64,000 nt of DNA from Hydrangea macrophylla (GCA_033977485.1 CM066994.1:42309155-42373154), one strand, 5' to 3'. Counted from the stretch's first letter, positions 41,100 through 54,204 are shown. Notes: generated by a model not told the origin, from the letters alone. Numbers and translations are program-made.

Positions 41100-42039
41100 T
41101 AATGTATCTTCATTATATCAAGATATATTTTCTGCCATTCAGTAGTTTAGCGAACTACTTGATTGAATAAGATAGTTCATTTGTGTTCATCTATGTGGTG
41201 TGAAATTTCACACTGGCAGTATTTTATGTATTGTGCTTTTGATGCCCTTATATTTACCATGATTGTTGAAGTATCAGAGATTCAGAATCCCATTTCTATT
41301 TTCTGGAATTTTCTATTGAACATTTTTTTCACGTTACATGTTTTGTTCTTTCAATTTGTAGATACACATTCCAATATTTTTGGTTATACGAATATACATA
41401 ATTTATGAGTGTATGATTTTACACTGCATTAGAACTACAGAATTGAGATTTGCCATTATAAAATGACTAATAGCATAAGGACCAAACCGAACCTATGTAA
41501 ATACACTGATATAGTCCTTGAACCAATCACAACATATGTAGATACAATATATTTGCTAATAAGAAGCCAATATCCAAAAAAAAAGATACACAAGAAATAG
41601 TGGCATTTAAGTGTATAATTTTACGCTACACTAAGAACTCAAGTTTTACACCACACTACTCTGAATAAAAAACGAATCACATGATGGGTATGTCATCACT
41701 GTCTGATGCAAGCTTCCAAAAGACCACCTAGCCAATAACCTGAAACAAGTTGCATGATCAAAAGTCATTACACAGTGTAAAATTTCTCCCTTGATAATAC
41801 TGGTATAGTGTAGTGACAAATGTGTTGAGAATATCCCGCATGAAATTTTTGAATGCGACGAGTATAAAATTTAATTGTTAGATGTCTCTATAATGTAGCA
41901 GTATAAAATTTATCACTGAACATTTTGGAATGTATTTAACTGCCTATAGTATGGAGTGGAAAATTTGATACTACCACACCATTTACACTGTTATAGTGTA
42001 AATTATATCACTAACACATAATTACAAAAAAGAACCCAG
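41100..42039. other. Intron 5 sequence
   Basis: AT-rich, with one GTGTGAAATTTCACAC palindrome at about 41199-41214 like the minisatellite core at 27 kb. Several TGTAAAATTT/ATTTTACAC words recur between 41600 and 42010. No gene. Confidence 0.4.
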
Positions 42040-42600
42040 AATCTAAACCCAAAATATATGTAGAACCCTTTTATGGGGTTTGAAACTTAATAATAAAAAT
42101 CCAAAATCTAACATTATAGGGTTCTACACATTATGGCTTTGTTTTACAGAACCAAAAAGCCAGTATGGGTTTATACACCACAACCAAAGCCGATTATGGG
42201 TTTTGATTCATAATCAAAAAACAAAAAACACATTCAAACACACTAAAAAAAAAACCACTGTGGGTTACTAAACTAGAAATCAAAACCAACTCTTAGTTTT
42301 TGAAATCAAAACCAATTCTGGGTTTTTGAAACCAAAAAACACACTTCAATGAAAAAAACCCATTGTGGGTTACTTACTAAACCAGAAATCAAAACCAATT
42401 CTGAGTTTTTGAAACCAAAATCAATTTTGGGTTTTTGAAACAAAAAACAAAGCCAAAAGCAGAAATCAAAACCAATTAGTTTCATGGGTTTTGAAATAGA
42501 AATACGTACAAACCAATCATGGGTTTTTAAAACGGAATGTATGGGGTTTTGAAATGCAATCAGTAACACTCAAAACCCACTATGTAAAACCCATTTTTTT
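42040..42600 (+). repeat. Degenerate minisatellite of AAATCAAAACCAATTxTGGGTTTTTGAAAC-like units
   Basis: About 30-45-bp irregular units, each joining a CAAAACCA-type A/C-rich half with a GGGTTTTTGAA half, repeated a dozen or so times with interspersed CCACTGTGGGTTACT segments. It is non-coding. Confidence 0.75.
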
Positions 42601-42870
42601 GTAACCCAATTTGTCCAAAAATCGTCACTCGTAATAATCTCGGGTCGTTTATTCTTAGAAAATCATAATTAGTTACCTTTCATCTCTATTGTTGGGTATG
42701 GATGGATTCACCGTCAAAGATGGATGGATTCAACGTCAAAGTGACAAAGAGCAGAAATTACCTTTCTCTCTGACATTTGCAGGTCATCAGAATTTGAAAG
42801 CTTCCCGCCGTCCTTGGATTTGAGCTATGCCCTTTCTCTCTAAAAAAATCATGAATGGATTTGAGATATT

Positions 42871-43491
42871 TGTTGGGAAGTAACCTCTTTGCTCTTTAAG
42901 CAAGCTATGAAAGAAATAAAGTATATCCAACACCAAGAACACAAATAGTAATGACAAGTAATAAACACACACACAATCAAGAGACTGATTTACATTGAAA
43001 ACCCTTCCTAAGAAGGGAAAAACCACCGGGCGCAGGAGAACAATCCACTAAGTATGAAAGATGGGTACAAGAGGTCTCCTCAAGTGTAAACAACAATAGA
43101 AAGTGAACAAATACAATTTTACCTCAAGAGAGTACAAAACCTAATTCTAAGAACTCCACCAAAGTGATAGAAACACCTTCCAACAACAAATTGGAGAGGA
43201 ACCCGGTATGAGAACACCAATCCGGAAATAGAACCCTTTGGAGAGTAGTAGAATTGTAGAGACCAAGAGCTTCAAGTTTTCTTCTTCAAACCCTTGAAAG
43301 AAACCCTCTCTTGTAGGCAATCTCTCTTTCCAAACACCCCTCTTGTATTTCAAAGCACTCCTCCCAAATGACTTATATCACCAATATATATCTTAACATA
43401 AAAGGCCAAGCCCATAAATGGGCTTTCTCCACATGGGGCTAGAACCCATGTAAATAAGTCATAATTGGCTAAGGCTTAGAAAAGCCCAACA
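42871..43491 (-). repeat. Copia-2 LTR (3' LTR in element orientation)
   Basis: 621 bp, TGTTGGGAAG ... AGCCCAACA. The polypurine tract GGGGGAGAT (minus strand) abuts at 43492-43502. It contains a CA run absent from the other LTR. Confidence 0.93.
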
Positions 43492-43558
43492 ATCTCCCCC
43501 TCTAGACCCATGAGGAGAGCTCCCCCTACTTAGTGAATCTCTCTGCCCAAATGCCAAA

Positions 43559-45547
43559 CTACGTGGCATCCATGCCAACCAAGTCACTACAAAGTTCTTG
43601 CTTGTCTTTTGTAAGGACCTTGGTCATCGTCCCCGAAGGATTATGATTTGTGTGAATCTTCTCAATCTTCACAAAGTGAGTTTCCAAGACATCCCGAATC
43701 CAATGATAGCGAACATCTATATGCTTTGTCCTAGCATGGTAAGTGGCATTCTTGCTAAGATCAATAGCACTTTGACTATCACAATGGAGAACATACTTGT
43801 CTTGCTTCACACCCTATTCGTTCAAGAAACGCATAAACCACAACATTTCTTTACATGCTTCCGTTGCGGCTATGTACTCGACCTCGATAGTTGAAAGAGC
43901 AACACACTTTTGCAATTTAGATTGCCATGAAATGGCTCCCCCACCAAAAGTGAACAAGTAACTCGAAATGGATCTTCTCTTATCAACATCACAGCTATAT
44001 CGGAATCTGTGTAACCTTCCAACACCGGTTTTTCTCCCCAAAACACAAACATAACTTTGATGTTGCCTTGAGGTATCTCATAATCCACTTTACCGCGGCC
44101 TAATGCTCTTTTCCCGAGTTTTCAAGAAATCTACTCACTACCCCAACGGCATGTGTAATGTCCGGTCTTGTACAAACCATAGCATACATCAAGCTTCCAA
44201 CGGTGGATGCATAAGGAACACCTTTCATCTCACTATTTTCCTACTCATTGGAAGGACATTGCTTCAAGCCCAATTTAAAGTGACCCGCTAGTGGAGTGCC
44301 AACCGGTTTAGCCTGCTTCATCTTGAACTTTTCAAGTACTCGTTCAAAATACTTCTCTTGTGACAACCACAACTTCCTTGCTTTTCTATCCCGCTTGATT
44401 TCCATGCCCAAGATTTTCTTGGATGGACCCAAATCCTTCATGTCAAAGGACTTGCTCAAATCTTTCTTCAACTTGTCAAGCTTGCCAATGTCTTTCCCAA
44501 CTAGTAACATATCATCTGCATAGAGTAATAGAATGATGAAATCACCATCACCAAACTTTTTAACATAAACACAATGATCCGCATTTGTTCTCTTGTAACC
44601 ATGGCCCACCATAAAGGAGTCAAACTTTTTGTACCATTGCCGGGGAGCTTGCTTCAAGCCATATAAGCTTTTCTTGAGTTTGTGAACCATGTGTTCTTTA
44701 CCCTCAGCCTCAAATCCTTGAGGTTGCTCCATGTAAATCTCTTCATTCAAGTCACCATGAAGAAAATCGGTTTTGACATCTAGTTGCTCCACTTCTAAAT
44801 CTAAGCATGCCGTTAGACCAAGAATAGTGCGAATGGAAGACATCTTGACAACCGGTGAAAAAATCTCATCAAAGTCAACACCTTGCTTTTGCTCAAAGCC
44901 TTTCACAACAAGTCTTGCCTTGTACTTGATACCTTTTTCACCATCATTCTTCAAGCGATAAACCCATTTGTTTTTCAAAACTTTTTGGCTCTTTGGAAGT
45001 TGCACCAACTCATAAGTGTTGTTTTTATGCAAAGATTCAAACTCATCTTGCATAACCCTTTGCCACTTCTCCTTTTGTGCATGAACCCGTGCTTCTCGAA
45101 AATTTTCTGGTTCTGCACATCACTAAGCAAAATATACTCATTTGGAGAGTATTTTGTGGAAGGTTGTGGTTCCTTTGAAGATCTTCTTACTTGAGGTTCC
45201 GGTGGAGGCACTTGAGGTAGTTCATGGGATTGTTCTTCCTCTTGCTCAACATCTTCTTCCAAGTAAGGATTTTCACCAAACAGTTCATGTTGATCTTCTT
45301 GCACATCTCCCCCATTTTCAAGAATCACCGGAGGAGCATTAGAACCCAAATTAACAAGGTCCATAATGTGATCTTGAAGATTATCAATCTTCCCAAAATC
45401 TTCAATTGTTTAGTCTTCACAAAAGATTACATCCCGACTTCTAGCCACTTTCTTTGTTTCGAGATCCCACAATCTATAACCAAACTTTTCTTCTCCATAG
45501 CCCAAGAAAACGCATGGTCTTGATTTATCATCAAGTTTGGATCTTTT
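43559..45547 (-). pseudogene. Copia-2 integrase tail, reverse transcriptase and RNase H fragments
   Basis: Pieces in changing frames. The linker with an acidic EEDVEQEEEQ segment is at about 45364-44975. RT spans 45053-44241, with NKWVYRLK, QLDVKTDFLHGDL and the catalytic YADD (LLLYADDMLLVG). The RT 3' end near 44100-44230 lies in another frame. RNase H spans 44041-43559 (GGGAISWQSK, VEYIAATEA, LHCDSQSAID, HIDVRYHWIRD). At least three frame changes or stops separate them, so no active enzyme could be made. Confidence 0.88.
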
Positions 45548-47518
45548 TTATCTTGGAACATGAACAAATGCTTTGCACCAAAACACTCTCAAGTGTTTAA
45601 AAGAAGCTTCTTTACCACTCCATACCCTTTCCGGATAATCTCCTTTCAAAGGAACCGAGGGGGATAAGTTTATCAAGTAGCAAGCGGTCCGCATTGCCTC
45701 ACCCCAATAGGATCTTGGCAATTTAGCTTGTGATAACAAGCACCGAATTCTATCACAAATAGCCTGGTTCATCCTCTCTGCTACACCCTTATGTTGTGGA
45801 GTACCCGGCTCAGTTTGCTCATGTCTAATGCCATGGGATTTACAATACTCTTGGAATTCTCCAATATATTCACCACCACTATCGGTTCGAATACATTTCA
45901 AAGGCTTGCCGCTTTCCCTTTCAACTTTAGCATGGAAGTACTTGAAAATACCTAGCACATCATCTTTATGTTTCATAGCATAAACCCACACTTTTCTAGA
46001 AGCATCATCAATAAAAGTGACATAATAAGAAGCACCACCCAATGATTTTACCTTTATAGGGCCACACACATCGGAACGAACCAATTCCAACAAATCGTGC
46101 TTTCTTCTAAAAGTGTGTAAAAATGAAAATCTATGTTGTTTACCAAGAATGCAATGAATGCAATGACTTAAAGGCGTACCTTTAATATCAGAGATGAGTT
46201 CTTTCTTTGCAAGGAGTTGCATACCTTTCTTGCTCAAGTGCCGAAGACACTTATGCCACAAATTCATGGTAGACTCATTCTCCATTGCATTAATTTGTGC
46301 CTTGCATATCTTCCCTTGTGTCTTGTAAAGTGTAAAACACTTCTTTCCCCTTGCCACCACCAGTGAGCCCTTGATAAGTTTCCAACACCCATTGCTAAAG
46401 TGATTGTCAAAGCCTTCTTCATCTAATTTGTCGGCGGAAATTAGATTAAGACAAAGATCCGGAATATGTATCACATCCTTGAGAACTAATTTGCAACCCA
46501 CATTAGTCTCAAGACAAATATCTCCAATTCCAACAATATTTGAAGTGCCATTATTTCCCATTCTTACAAAGCCAAAATCACCCGCCTTATAAGATGTGAA
46601 AAAATCCAACCGAGGAGTAGCATGGTAGGAAGCACCGGTGTCAACAACCCAATCCATGTCATGAGAAATCACACTCAAGCAAGAATCATCACAAGTGGAG
46701 AGAACAACAATATCTCCATCGGAAACAATAGTCGTGGTCTCTTTATCATCTTGTTTCTCTTTACCTTTTCCTTGCTTCTTCTCTCTCTTGGAATTCCTAC
46801 ACTCCCTTTTCATGTGCCCCTTTTCTCCACAATTGTAACATATTATACCTCCTGTTGACTTGGACCTCCCTTTTGACTTGTCACGTCGAAAATGGTTGCG
46901 GCTTGTGCTTCTCCCCCTATTTTCCGTGACTAGGACTTGTGATTGTGTAGAGTCCTTTCTTCTAGTTTCCTCATTCAACAAGCTACTTGTAACTTGACTC
47001 ATGTTCACTATCCCATCCGGTGCCGAGTTACTAAGTGAAACTACTAAGGTTTCCCAACTTTCCGGTAGTGAACTAAGGAGTAACAACGCTTGGAGCTCAT
47101 CATCCAACACCATCTTCATGGTAGAGAGTTGATTTACTATTCCTTGCATCTCACTCAACTGCTCCGTTATAGACGTCCCCTCCTTGAATTTCAAGTTCAC
47201 AAGCTTTCTAATCAAGAATGCCTTGTTTCCCGCCGTCTTTCTTTCATACAACTCTTCAAGCTTTTTCCAAAGTATGTGAGCGGAAGTTTCATTCTCAACG
47301 TGGTGGTAGACATTGTCATCAACCCATTGTCTAATAAACCCAACAACTTGTTGGTTCAAAAGTTTCCACTTGTCTTCACTCATTTCACTTGTCTTAGCTT
47401 CTTTACCTTCAATGGGAGCATGTCATTCTCTACAATAAAGTAGATCTAGCATCTTTCCCTTCCAAAGAGACCAATTGGAACCATTGAGGATAAGCATCCT
47501 ACTAGTATTCACCTCCAT
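45548..47518 (-). pseudogene. Copia-2 gag, protease and integrase
   Basis: Gag opens at an ATG at 47518 ([16 protein letters not shown]). An in-frame TGA near 47430 interrupts it, and a longer open part runs from 47383. A UBN2-type gag domain is followed by a zinc knuckle (CYNCGEKGHMKREC), protease WVVDTGASYHATP and the integrase zinc module (H ... CIHCILGKQH). The catalytic triad lies in VRSDVCGP, IRTDSGGEY and GVAERMN. The frame stops inside the integrase C-terminus at 45548. Confidence 0.88.
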
Positions 47519-47579
47519 AACTCATCTACGCAAATTATCAAACACCTTGAGTGCACCAACCAAAGCTTTGATACCACTT

Positions 47580-48210
47580 TGTTGGGAAGTAACCTCTTCC
47601 CTTTCTAAGCAAGCTATGAAAGTAATAAAGTATATCCAACACCAAGAACACAAATAGTAATGACAAGTAATAAACATATGCAATCAAGAGACCGATTTAC
47701 GTTGAAAACTCTTCCTAAGAAGGGAAAAACCATTGGGCGCCGGAGAACAATCCACTAAGTATGAAAGATGGGTACAAGAGGTCTCCTCAAATGTAAACTT
47801 AAGGAAGTACAACAATGGAAAGTGAACAAGTACAATTTTACCTCAAGAAAGTACAAAACCCAATTCTAAGAACTCCACTAAAGTGATAGAAACACCTTCC
47901 AACAATAAATTGGAGAGGAACTCGGTATGAGAACACCAATCCAGAAATGGAACCCTTTGGAGAGTAGTAGAATTGTAGAGACCAAGAGCTTCAAGTCTTC
48001 TTCTTCAAACCCTTGAAAGAAACCCTTTCTTGTAGACAATTTCTCGTTCCAAACACCCCTTTTGTATTTCTAAGCACTCCTCCCAAATGACTTATATCAC
48101 CAATATATATCTTAACATAAAAGGCCAAGCCCATAAATGGGTTTTCTCCACATGGGACTAGAACCCATGTAAATAAGTCACAATGGGCCAAGGCTTAGAA
48201 AAGCCCAACA
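47580..48210 (-). repeat. Copia-2 LTR (5' LTR in element orientation)
   Basis: 631 bp, TGTTGGGAAG ... AGCCCAACA. The primer-binding site on the minus strand (TGGTATCAAAGC) is at 47565-47576, directly inside. Confidence 0.93.
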
Positions 48211-48215
48211 ATATT

Positions 48216-48469
48216 CTGGTGAAACCCTAGTCAAATCCAAATGTAGATGGGTTTTGGAATTTCAAAAACCCACAATCTCCTCCGCGTGATCCCTGAAAAT
48301 TTGGGAGAGATTTAACTCCCTGTTTGACTGTCTATATTTGTAGGGGAGGAGTAATTACTTGGGGGTAATATGGTCTTAACCATATTTTTGGACCTATTGC
48401 TAAAGAGAATTTGGGCTTGGGCCTATTTCAAATAAAAGGGAGTAAATAGGATTTATTCATAGTTATCCC
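48216..48469. other. Intron 5 sequence between copia-2 and a MITE
   Basis: Continues the pre-insertion sequence (TGGGTTTTTGAAA-type words similar to 42.0-42.6 kb). No gene. Confidence 0.4.
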
Positions 48470-48874
48470 TAGGGGTGTATACGAGCCGAGCCGAGCTTGT
48501 TCGCGAGCTTTCTCATGAGCTCGCGAGCTTGCTCCAAGCTCAAACGAGCCAAGCTTTCAAGTGTTTGCGAACTTTCGGGCGAGCTTTTTCGCTCACCCTT
48601 TTAAACTATATAGTTTAATAATAAAACAATCCTTTATCAAGCCTATTTAGGAGGCATGTTATATTTTCTCTAACTTTATATAGTTTTATAATAAATATAT
48701 ATATATAAGTCACTATACAAGCTTTTCATCAAATCTATTAATGAGCTTTTTCACGAGCCTGCTCACTAGCCTTAATCGATCGTGTTCACGAGCTCAAATG
48801 AGCGAGCTGAGCCTAACATTTATCGAGCCGAGCTTCGAGCCCTTGTTGAGCGGCTCAGCTCGTTTACACCCCTA
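48470..48874. mobile_element. hAT-type MITE with TAGGGGTGTAxACGAGC ends
   Basis: A 405-bp element. The left end TAGGGGTGTATACGAGCCGA pairs with the right end GCTCGTTTACACCCCTA, and internal GAGCTCGCGAGCTTG words repeat. It is flanked by the 8-bp duplication GTTATCCC (48462-48469 and 48875-48882). No coding capacity. Confidence 0.88.
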
Positions 48875-48882
48875 GTTATCCC

Positions 48883-49680
48883 TTAAGTTAAAGCAGCAAA
48901 TTGAAATTTTTTTTTATAAAAAAAAAGATGGACAAGACCTAAGACAAAAAAAAATTCAGTAAAGTTGTCATCCTACAAAGATTTGCAATTCTTATAGGAA
49001 AACCAAATTCTAAACAGCGTTTTAAAAAATCTCTACACAAAGAATCTCTCTTAGAAGAATATCTTAATAGGAAAACTTTTATTCTCATAGCTTTTCCAAA
49101 CTGGCTCTTAGTACTGGTTAATCTGTGTTATCAAAGTTTCTATTCTTGTTCCTTAGAAATGGTGATTTAGTACTGAGCTACTTGGGTGTCCCGTGAATTG
49201 AAAGGAATTCATTCATGATTCATAAAGCATTTTAATTTCACGATATTAAATCTCTTAATGTTTAATCATAGATAGTCATTCCTAGATTTCTTACAATGAT
49301 ATAATCCGTGATTTTTAGCACAACTCTTTTCCACGTCCACCATTATTTTACACTACTTTCAATATATATATATATACATTAAAGGGGCAATTAGTGATAA
49401 ATCTAAATTACAGAAAATATAGTGGTTTAAGTATAAGTAGGAAAAGTTTTCAGAATTAGGTCCACTCCTTGGTGTTTTGACAAAACTACCCCCAACTTTG
49501 CTCTACACAAACAGTTTCACAGTTCATGGACCTCCGGCGACCTCGCCTGAGCTCCGGCGATCTCGCTTGAGCTTCGGCGACCTCTCCTGAGCTCGTCTGA
49601 CCTCCGGCGAGCACCACCACCACCACACCAAACCCCCAGCGAGCGCCACCACCACCACCACCACCACCACATGCACCGGA
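48883..49680. other. Intron 5 sequence ending in a C/ACC-rich low-complexity patch
   Basis: AT-rich to about 49510, then repeats of CTCCGGCGACCTCGCCTGAG (49530-49605) and an (ACC)n run (49612-49670). The last five bases CCGGA are the target-site duplication of copia-3. A reverse-complement-like patch (GTGGTGGTCGCCGGAGAGG-type words) lies on the other side of copia-3 at about 59030-59380. Confidence 0.55.
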
Positions 49681-51158
49681 TGTTGGGTTTGTGCCCTCAA
49701 ACCATAACTTTATGTATGAGACATTGACATTTTAATATATGGATATCAGCTTTACATTTCATTGTGTATGTTCTTTTCATGAGATGATTGTTAATCCTTA
49801 AGTATTATAGTAAGTAATTTGTGTGTGTATGAGATGCACACAAGTGAGATACGAATTACTATTCTTTAATACTTAGAATGTGTCACAGTGGATGATGAGA
49901 CTGGATACCTCATCAAGTCTACACTGTAGCATAATTAACTACCATTGGATGGAGTGATTAATCTCAATCACTGGAGTGTAGCTCTTAGTTGATATGCTAG
50001 TGCTTATAGTGCATTGACGGACCTGAGTTTCCTATTGACGCTTAAGACTGTCAAACAGTCAATAGGAACTCATAACTTGTATAAGGTACGTGTTCTTAAT
50101 CTTGAGACGATTATGAACACAGACTGTGGATATGGCTGCTTTGACTTACCAATCAGTGAGGTCTATAAAAGATCAACACCTGGGTATCTTGGGTATGTCA
50201 TATTCATAGGGTTGTGAACATATATTGTCAAGATAGAATATACCCTCTGTTTCAGAGTAAGCATTCCCTTGAGAATGTCACCATGTCGATTACTGAGTAC
50301 TGCAGTCTTGTTGATAAGAGTTATCAACATGTTTGGTAATCATGAGAGGTGAATGGGACTCAAGGAATACAAGAAGTAATCATGATTCAGGTTGACAGTA
50401 ACAGTTATCCGATTACCTGAATATGATTACGAATGCTGACGGTAGAGGGACATTAGTACAACATACAAGTCTAGTTATCGCTTCGGATATGTTCTTTTGC
50501 GTTGGAATTCAGTTATCGTTTTATAGTGGAGTAAACTTTAACTGACCAGTTAGTTAGTTTGCTGATCAAAGAGTTTGGTCATGGTGATTAACAAACTGGT
50601 CTGAGCCAACAATAAAGAGCCTAGGAGGTCCCACTCTTAGCTCCGCCAGGATGCTTGGAAAGATGCTTGAGGATGATGTCCAGACAGGTTCGATCGATCG
50701 AAGATATCTCGATCGATTGAAGTCTGCAGGTTCGATTGATCGAAGATGGTTCGATCGATCGAAGGCACTTCGATCGCTCGAAGTCTAGGTCGGTTCTGGG
50801 AATCTATAAATAGGGCAGCTGCGTTCTGGAAAAGGTTGTTCGTCATTTTGAACGTCAGAAGCTGCAGAAACTGTTTTGGAGTCCCAAAACCTTCTCTATC
50901 CTCTCCATTAGGGTTCCCACCAACCCTAGTCTTTCTGGCAGGCATCCGCAGGAGTCATAAGGGTGAAGATCATCTAGTGGAGGCTGCTGGAAGTTGAAGA
51001 TCAGAATTGGGTTCAAGACACTAAGGTATAACTCGTGTCCCCTCTTGTGCGCATCTGTAGAATTGACGAGTAGTAGATCCGGGCATGCCAATAAAGTTTC
51101 ATAACTTGATTTTTCCGCTGCGCGTCTAAACTTTCTATTTAAACCTGTTTTTCCAACA
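49681..51158 (+). repeat. Copia-3 5' LTR, 1478 bp
   Basis: TGTTGGGTTTG ... TTTCCAACA. It contains a cluster of TCGATCGA palindromes (50689-50783), a TATA box at 50803-50813 and an AATAAA at 51090-51095 that could serve as the polyadenylation signal. Confidence 0.95.
50803..50813 (+). promoter_or_regulatory. TATA box of copia-3 5' LTR
   Basis: TCTATAAATAG lies just 3' of the TCGATCGA cluster and about 350 bp before the LTR end. The same sequence is at 57982-57992 in the 3' LTR. Confidence 0.7.
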
Positions 51159-52854
51159 ATTGGTATCAGAGCCACGCTCGTTTGGATCCATAGATTCGTT
51201 TTTTGGAACACTATTTTGATTTGCATGTTGATTTTAGAACTGTTTTCGAAACTGCATCGTCACAGATCTGTTTCTGCAGTGTTATCGCAGCAGTATACAA
51301 ATCTGTGATTGCATTGGATGCAAGATGGGTTCGATCGAACGCTCTGTACTCGAGCGATCGAACGCTCTGTACTCGAGCGATCGAACAGGTTTCGATCGAT
51401 CGAAACCTTCTGTTGTTCGAGCGATCGAATAAAGTTCGATCGATCGAGACAGACTCTTTGTCAGGATCTTTGTTTCACAGTTTTAAAAGTATTTTGAAAT
51501 TAAAAGTTTAATTTTAACGTATTCTGCAAAAATTTTAATCATTCTGTGAAATAGAATGTTCAAGCGATTGAACAGTGTTCAATCGATCGAAGGTTCGAGC
51601 GATCGAACGGTCTTCGATCGATCGAACTATGACAGAGAAGTTAGATGTTGTTTTGAGTTCTAATTCAGTATGTAAAGAGTTTATATACTGTGTGAATCAA
51701 TTAAGGGTTCCAATAGTTATATTTTGTTATATATATGCGTGGATGTGTGTTCAACTAACCTTTTGCAGCAAAAGTTAGTCGCTATCTCCCATGGCGCCAA
51801 GAGCATTTAATTTTGTGTTTGAATGTTTTAGATTGGTGTGTTGTTTTAAGTTTGGTTTGGTTTTAAGGCATATGTAAAGGGCGCTGCGACTTCAATCCTA
51901 CGAAAAGGAAAGTCGCACCGGTTTCCCTAGCCTTTTATTTTGTTGTTGCTATTTCTATTTCTAGATAAATTGTAAGCTTCAAAAGAGGCATAGGTTCAAT
52001 GTAATAGAATTAGAATATCCATGAAGATGGAGCAAGGAGCCGTTGTCCATGAAGATGGAGCTGGAGGCGATCAAACCAAAAGCAGGTTCTATGGAGATAG
52101 AGCCATGGGAGATAGAGGCATCGTTTGGATGTCTTTTATTTCATTTTAGTTTTTTGTTTTATGTGCTTTGTTTGTGATTGGCGTATAATACATTGTTGCA
52201 TGCACGCAAAACAAGTTTTCTAAAATAAAATTCAAAAACCATTTTCAACACATTAGTAAACATTAGATGTTTATGGGAAGTGTGTAGAAACAGATTTTCT
52301 CAAAAAGCAAAATCCTTTTTTACTAAATCTAGTGGGAGTGGGTCTTATTAATTACACCCACGATCTTCCATTAACGGTTCACTGTAAGATGAGTGATGCA
52401 TTCTGTGTCACCTCGCCAGGTGTGATCATTCCATATGGAGGATGCATTACTCATTGGTTACTAGATGTGAACTTCTTTTGATAAGGATCAATCAGACGTG
52501 TTAGAGGGTGACCACCATACGGAGGCGCTACTTGAGACGGTTGTGATTGGATCCTAGTTAATGGTACACACTAGCTAAGCTATGGATAAGGGATCCCACA
52601 CGGGGCATTATTCAGAAACTTAGAGATCAAATAGGTTCGGAAGTCATAACTTGTTTTGCAAGAGTTGCATAGCGGATAAGTTATGATAAATCGAAAGATC
52701 GAACATTGACCACCACACGGAGGCTTTATTCTTTCGTTTTGATATTCCGGCGACTTTGTTTTAAAATAAGAGTTTTAAAAGGATTCTTTTATTTCAAACT
52801 GTCAAATTCTGATATCCATATTTATTTTGTTTTTTGATTTTTCAGTAAATCATA
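51159..52854 (+). other. Copia-3 primer-binding site and 1.7-kb untranslated leader
   Basis: The primer site TTGGTATCAGAGCC is at 51160-51173. The leader contains a second cluster of TTCGATCGATCGAA-like palindromes (51329-51630, including a tandem GCGATCGAACGCTCTGTACTCGA). Further on, three copies of a ...CCACC/ATxCxGGAGG... motif occur at about 52428, 52512 and 52712. No protein is evident. Length and palindromes suggest a structured packaging or translational leader. Confidence 0.7.
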
Positions 52855-54204
52855 ATGTCTGGATCTGCATGTAGTCCACTTGCCACCATACTCACTCAAA
52901 ACAAGTTAACTGGAAACAACTACACTGAATGGAAACGTAACCTTGACATCGTGTTAACTGCGGAGGATCACATATATGTCCTCACCACCCCATGCCCCGA
53001 AGAACCCGCTGCAAATGCTTCGGCTGCTGCTAAACGCGAGTTCGATAAATGGAAAAAGTCGAATGGGATGACTCATTGTTACATATTGGCTTCTATGGCT
53101 AATGTGTTATAACACCAATACCAGTCGAACAATTCCGCCAGTGACATTATCGAATCCCTAAAAAAGATGTTTGGGGAGCATGGCAGGCCTGCCAGACAGG
53201 TAGCTATGCAGAAGATAATGAGTGCTAAGATGTCGGAAGGGACTCCAGTCAAAGAACATGTTTTGAAAATGATTGGTTATTTAAACGAGCTGGAGACCCT
53301 AGGTGCCAACATCGATGCACAGACCCAAGTTGATATGATCCTCAATACGCTGTCGCCATCATTCGCTCAATTTAAACTGAATTATAATATGAATAAAATG
53401 GATTTTTCAATGAGCGAATTGATGAGCTCTTTATTGGCAGCGGAAGGGGTGATCAAACCTGGGGGCAGCATTTTAAACGTTGAGAAAAGCGCTTCCTCTT
53501 CCCGATCTGTGCCGAAAGGAAAGAAAGGGAAGAAGAAGGCTAGCACTGGAGGTTCAAGTGTTGGACCGGTCCCTAAGATTGCAAAATCTAAGGGAAAAGG
53601 TAAGGGCAAAGGGAAGGTGGGTGGCCAAGGCAAAGGAAAGTGTTTCCAATGCGGTGAGAAGGGCCACTGGAAGAGGAACTGTCCAGAATTCTTAGCTACA
53701 AGAGTTCAAGGTATGATTGAATCACATGTGATTGAAGTAAGTTTTATAACGGATACTTCAAACACTTGGTGCATTGATTCTGGTGCGACTAACCATATCT
53801 GTAATTCATTGCAGGGGTTCAGATCAACCAGGAAGTGCAGTGATGGGGAAATCGTGCTTACTCTAGGTTCTAGCGCAACCGTTTCTGCGGTTGCTATAGG
53901 AGTCGTAGTTTTAGAATTTCTAGACAATAAAGTTTTGATTTTATCAGATGTACTTTACGTCCCTTCAATGAGACGTAATTTAATTTCAGTTTCTAATTTA
54001 TCGAATAATGGTTATTCTTTTAATTTTGGAACTGAAGTTGTGATTAAAAGAAATAGTTCTTTTATATGTTCTGGTGTTAAATCAAATGGTTTGTATGTGA
54101 TTACTCCCAATATTTCTAAAGATTCTTGTATGGAACTTAATAACTCAGTGGTAACTGTACCATCTAAAAGAAAGAGATCTTCCACTAATTCAACAAGGCT
54201 TTGA
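52855..54204 (+). pseudogene. Copia-3 gag and protease, two nonsense codons
   Basis: Gag starts MSGSACSPLATILTQNKLTG. A TAA at 53110-53112 replaces what is probably Gln (CAA), and the frame continues unchanged with gag homology (HQYQS ... LKKMFGEHGRPARQ). A Lys/Gly-rich basic stretch precedes the zinc knuckle CFQCGEKGHWKRNC (53641-53682). The protease motif WCIDSGATNHIC is at 53767. A TGA at 54202-54204 replaces what is normally Trp before HMRLGH. Both changes are single-base transitions of the C-to-T/G-to-A type. Confidence 0.92.

Larger units (their letters stand above)
42871..48210 (-). mobile_element. Copia-2: older, degenerate Ty1/copia retrotransposon
   Basis: A 5340-bp element on the minus strand flanked by the 5-bp duplication ATATT (42866-42870 and 48211-48215). 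LTRs of 621 and 631 bp differ by many substitutions and small indels, so it is clearly older than copia-1 and copia-3. A methionine-tRNA-type primer site and a polypurine tract are recognisable. gag-pol is broken in several places. It lies in MATE intron 5. Confidence 0.95.

Noticed and set aside
50637..50945. Frames in the copia-3 LTR rich in Ser-Ile-Asp-Arg
   Set aside because: They are translations of the TCGATCGA repeats, repeated in the 3' LTR; not a gene.
51160..51173. tRNA-like match TTGGTATCAGAGCC (also 63824-63836)
   Set aside because: It is a primer-binding site complementary to a tRNA 3' end next to an LTR, not a tRNA gene; no cloverleaf is present.
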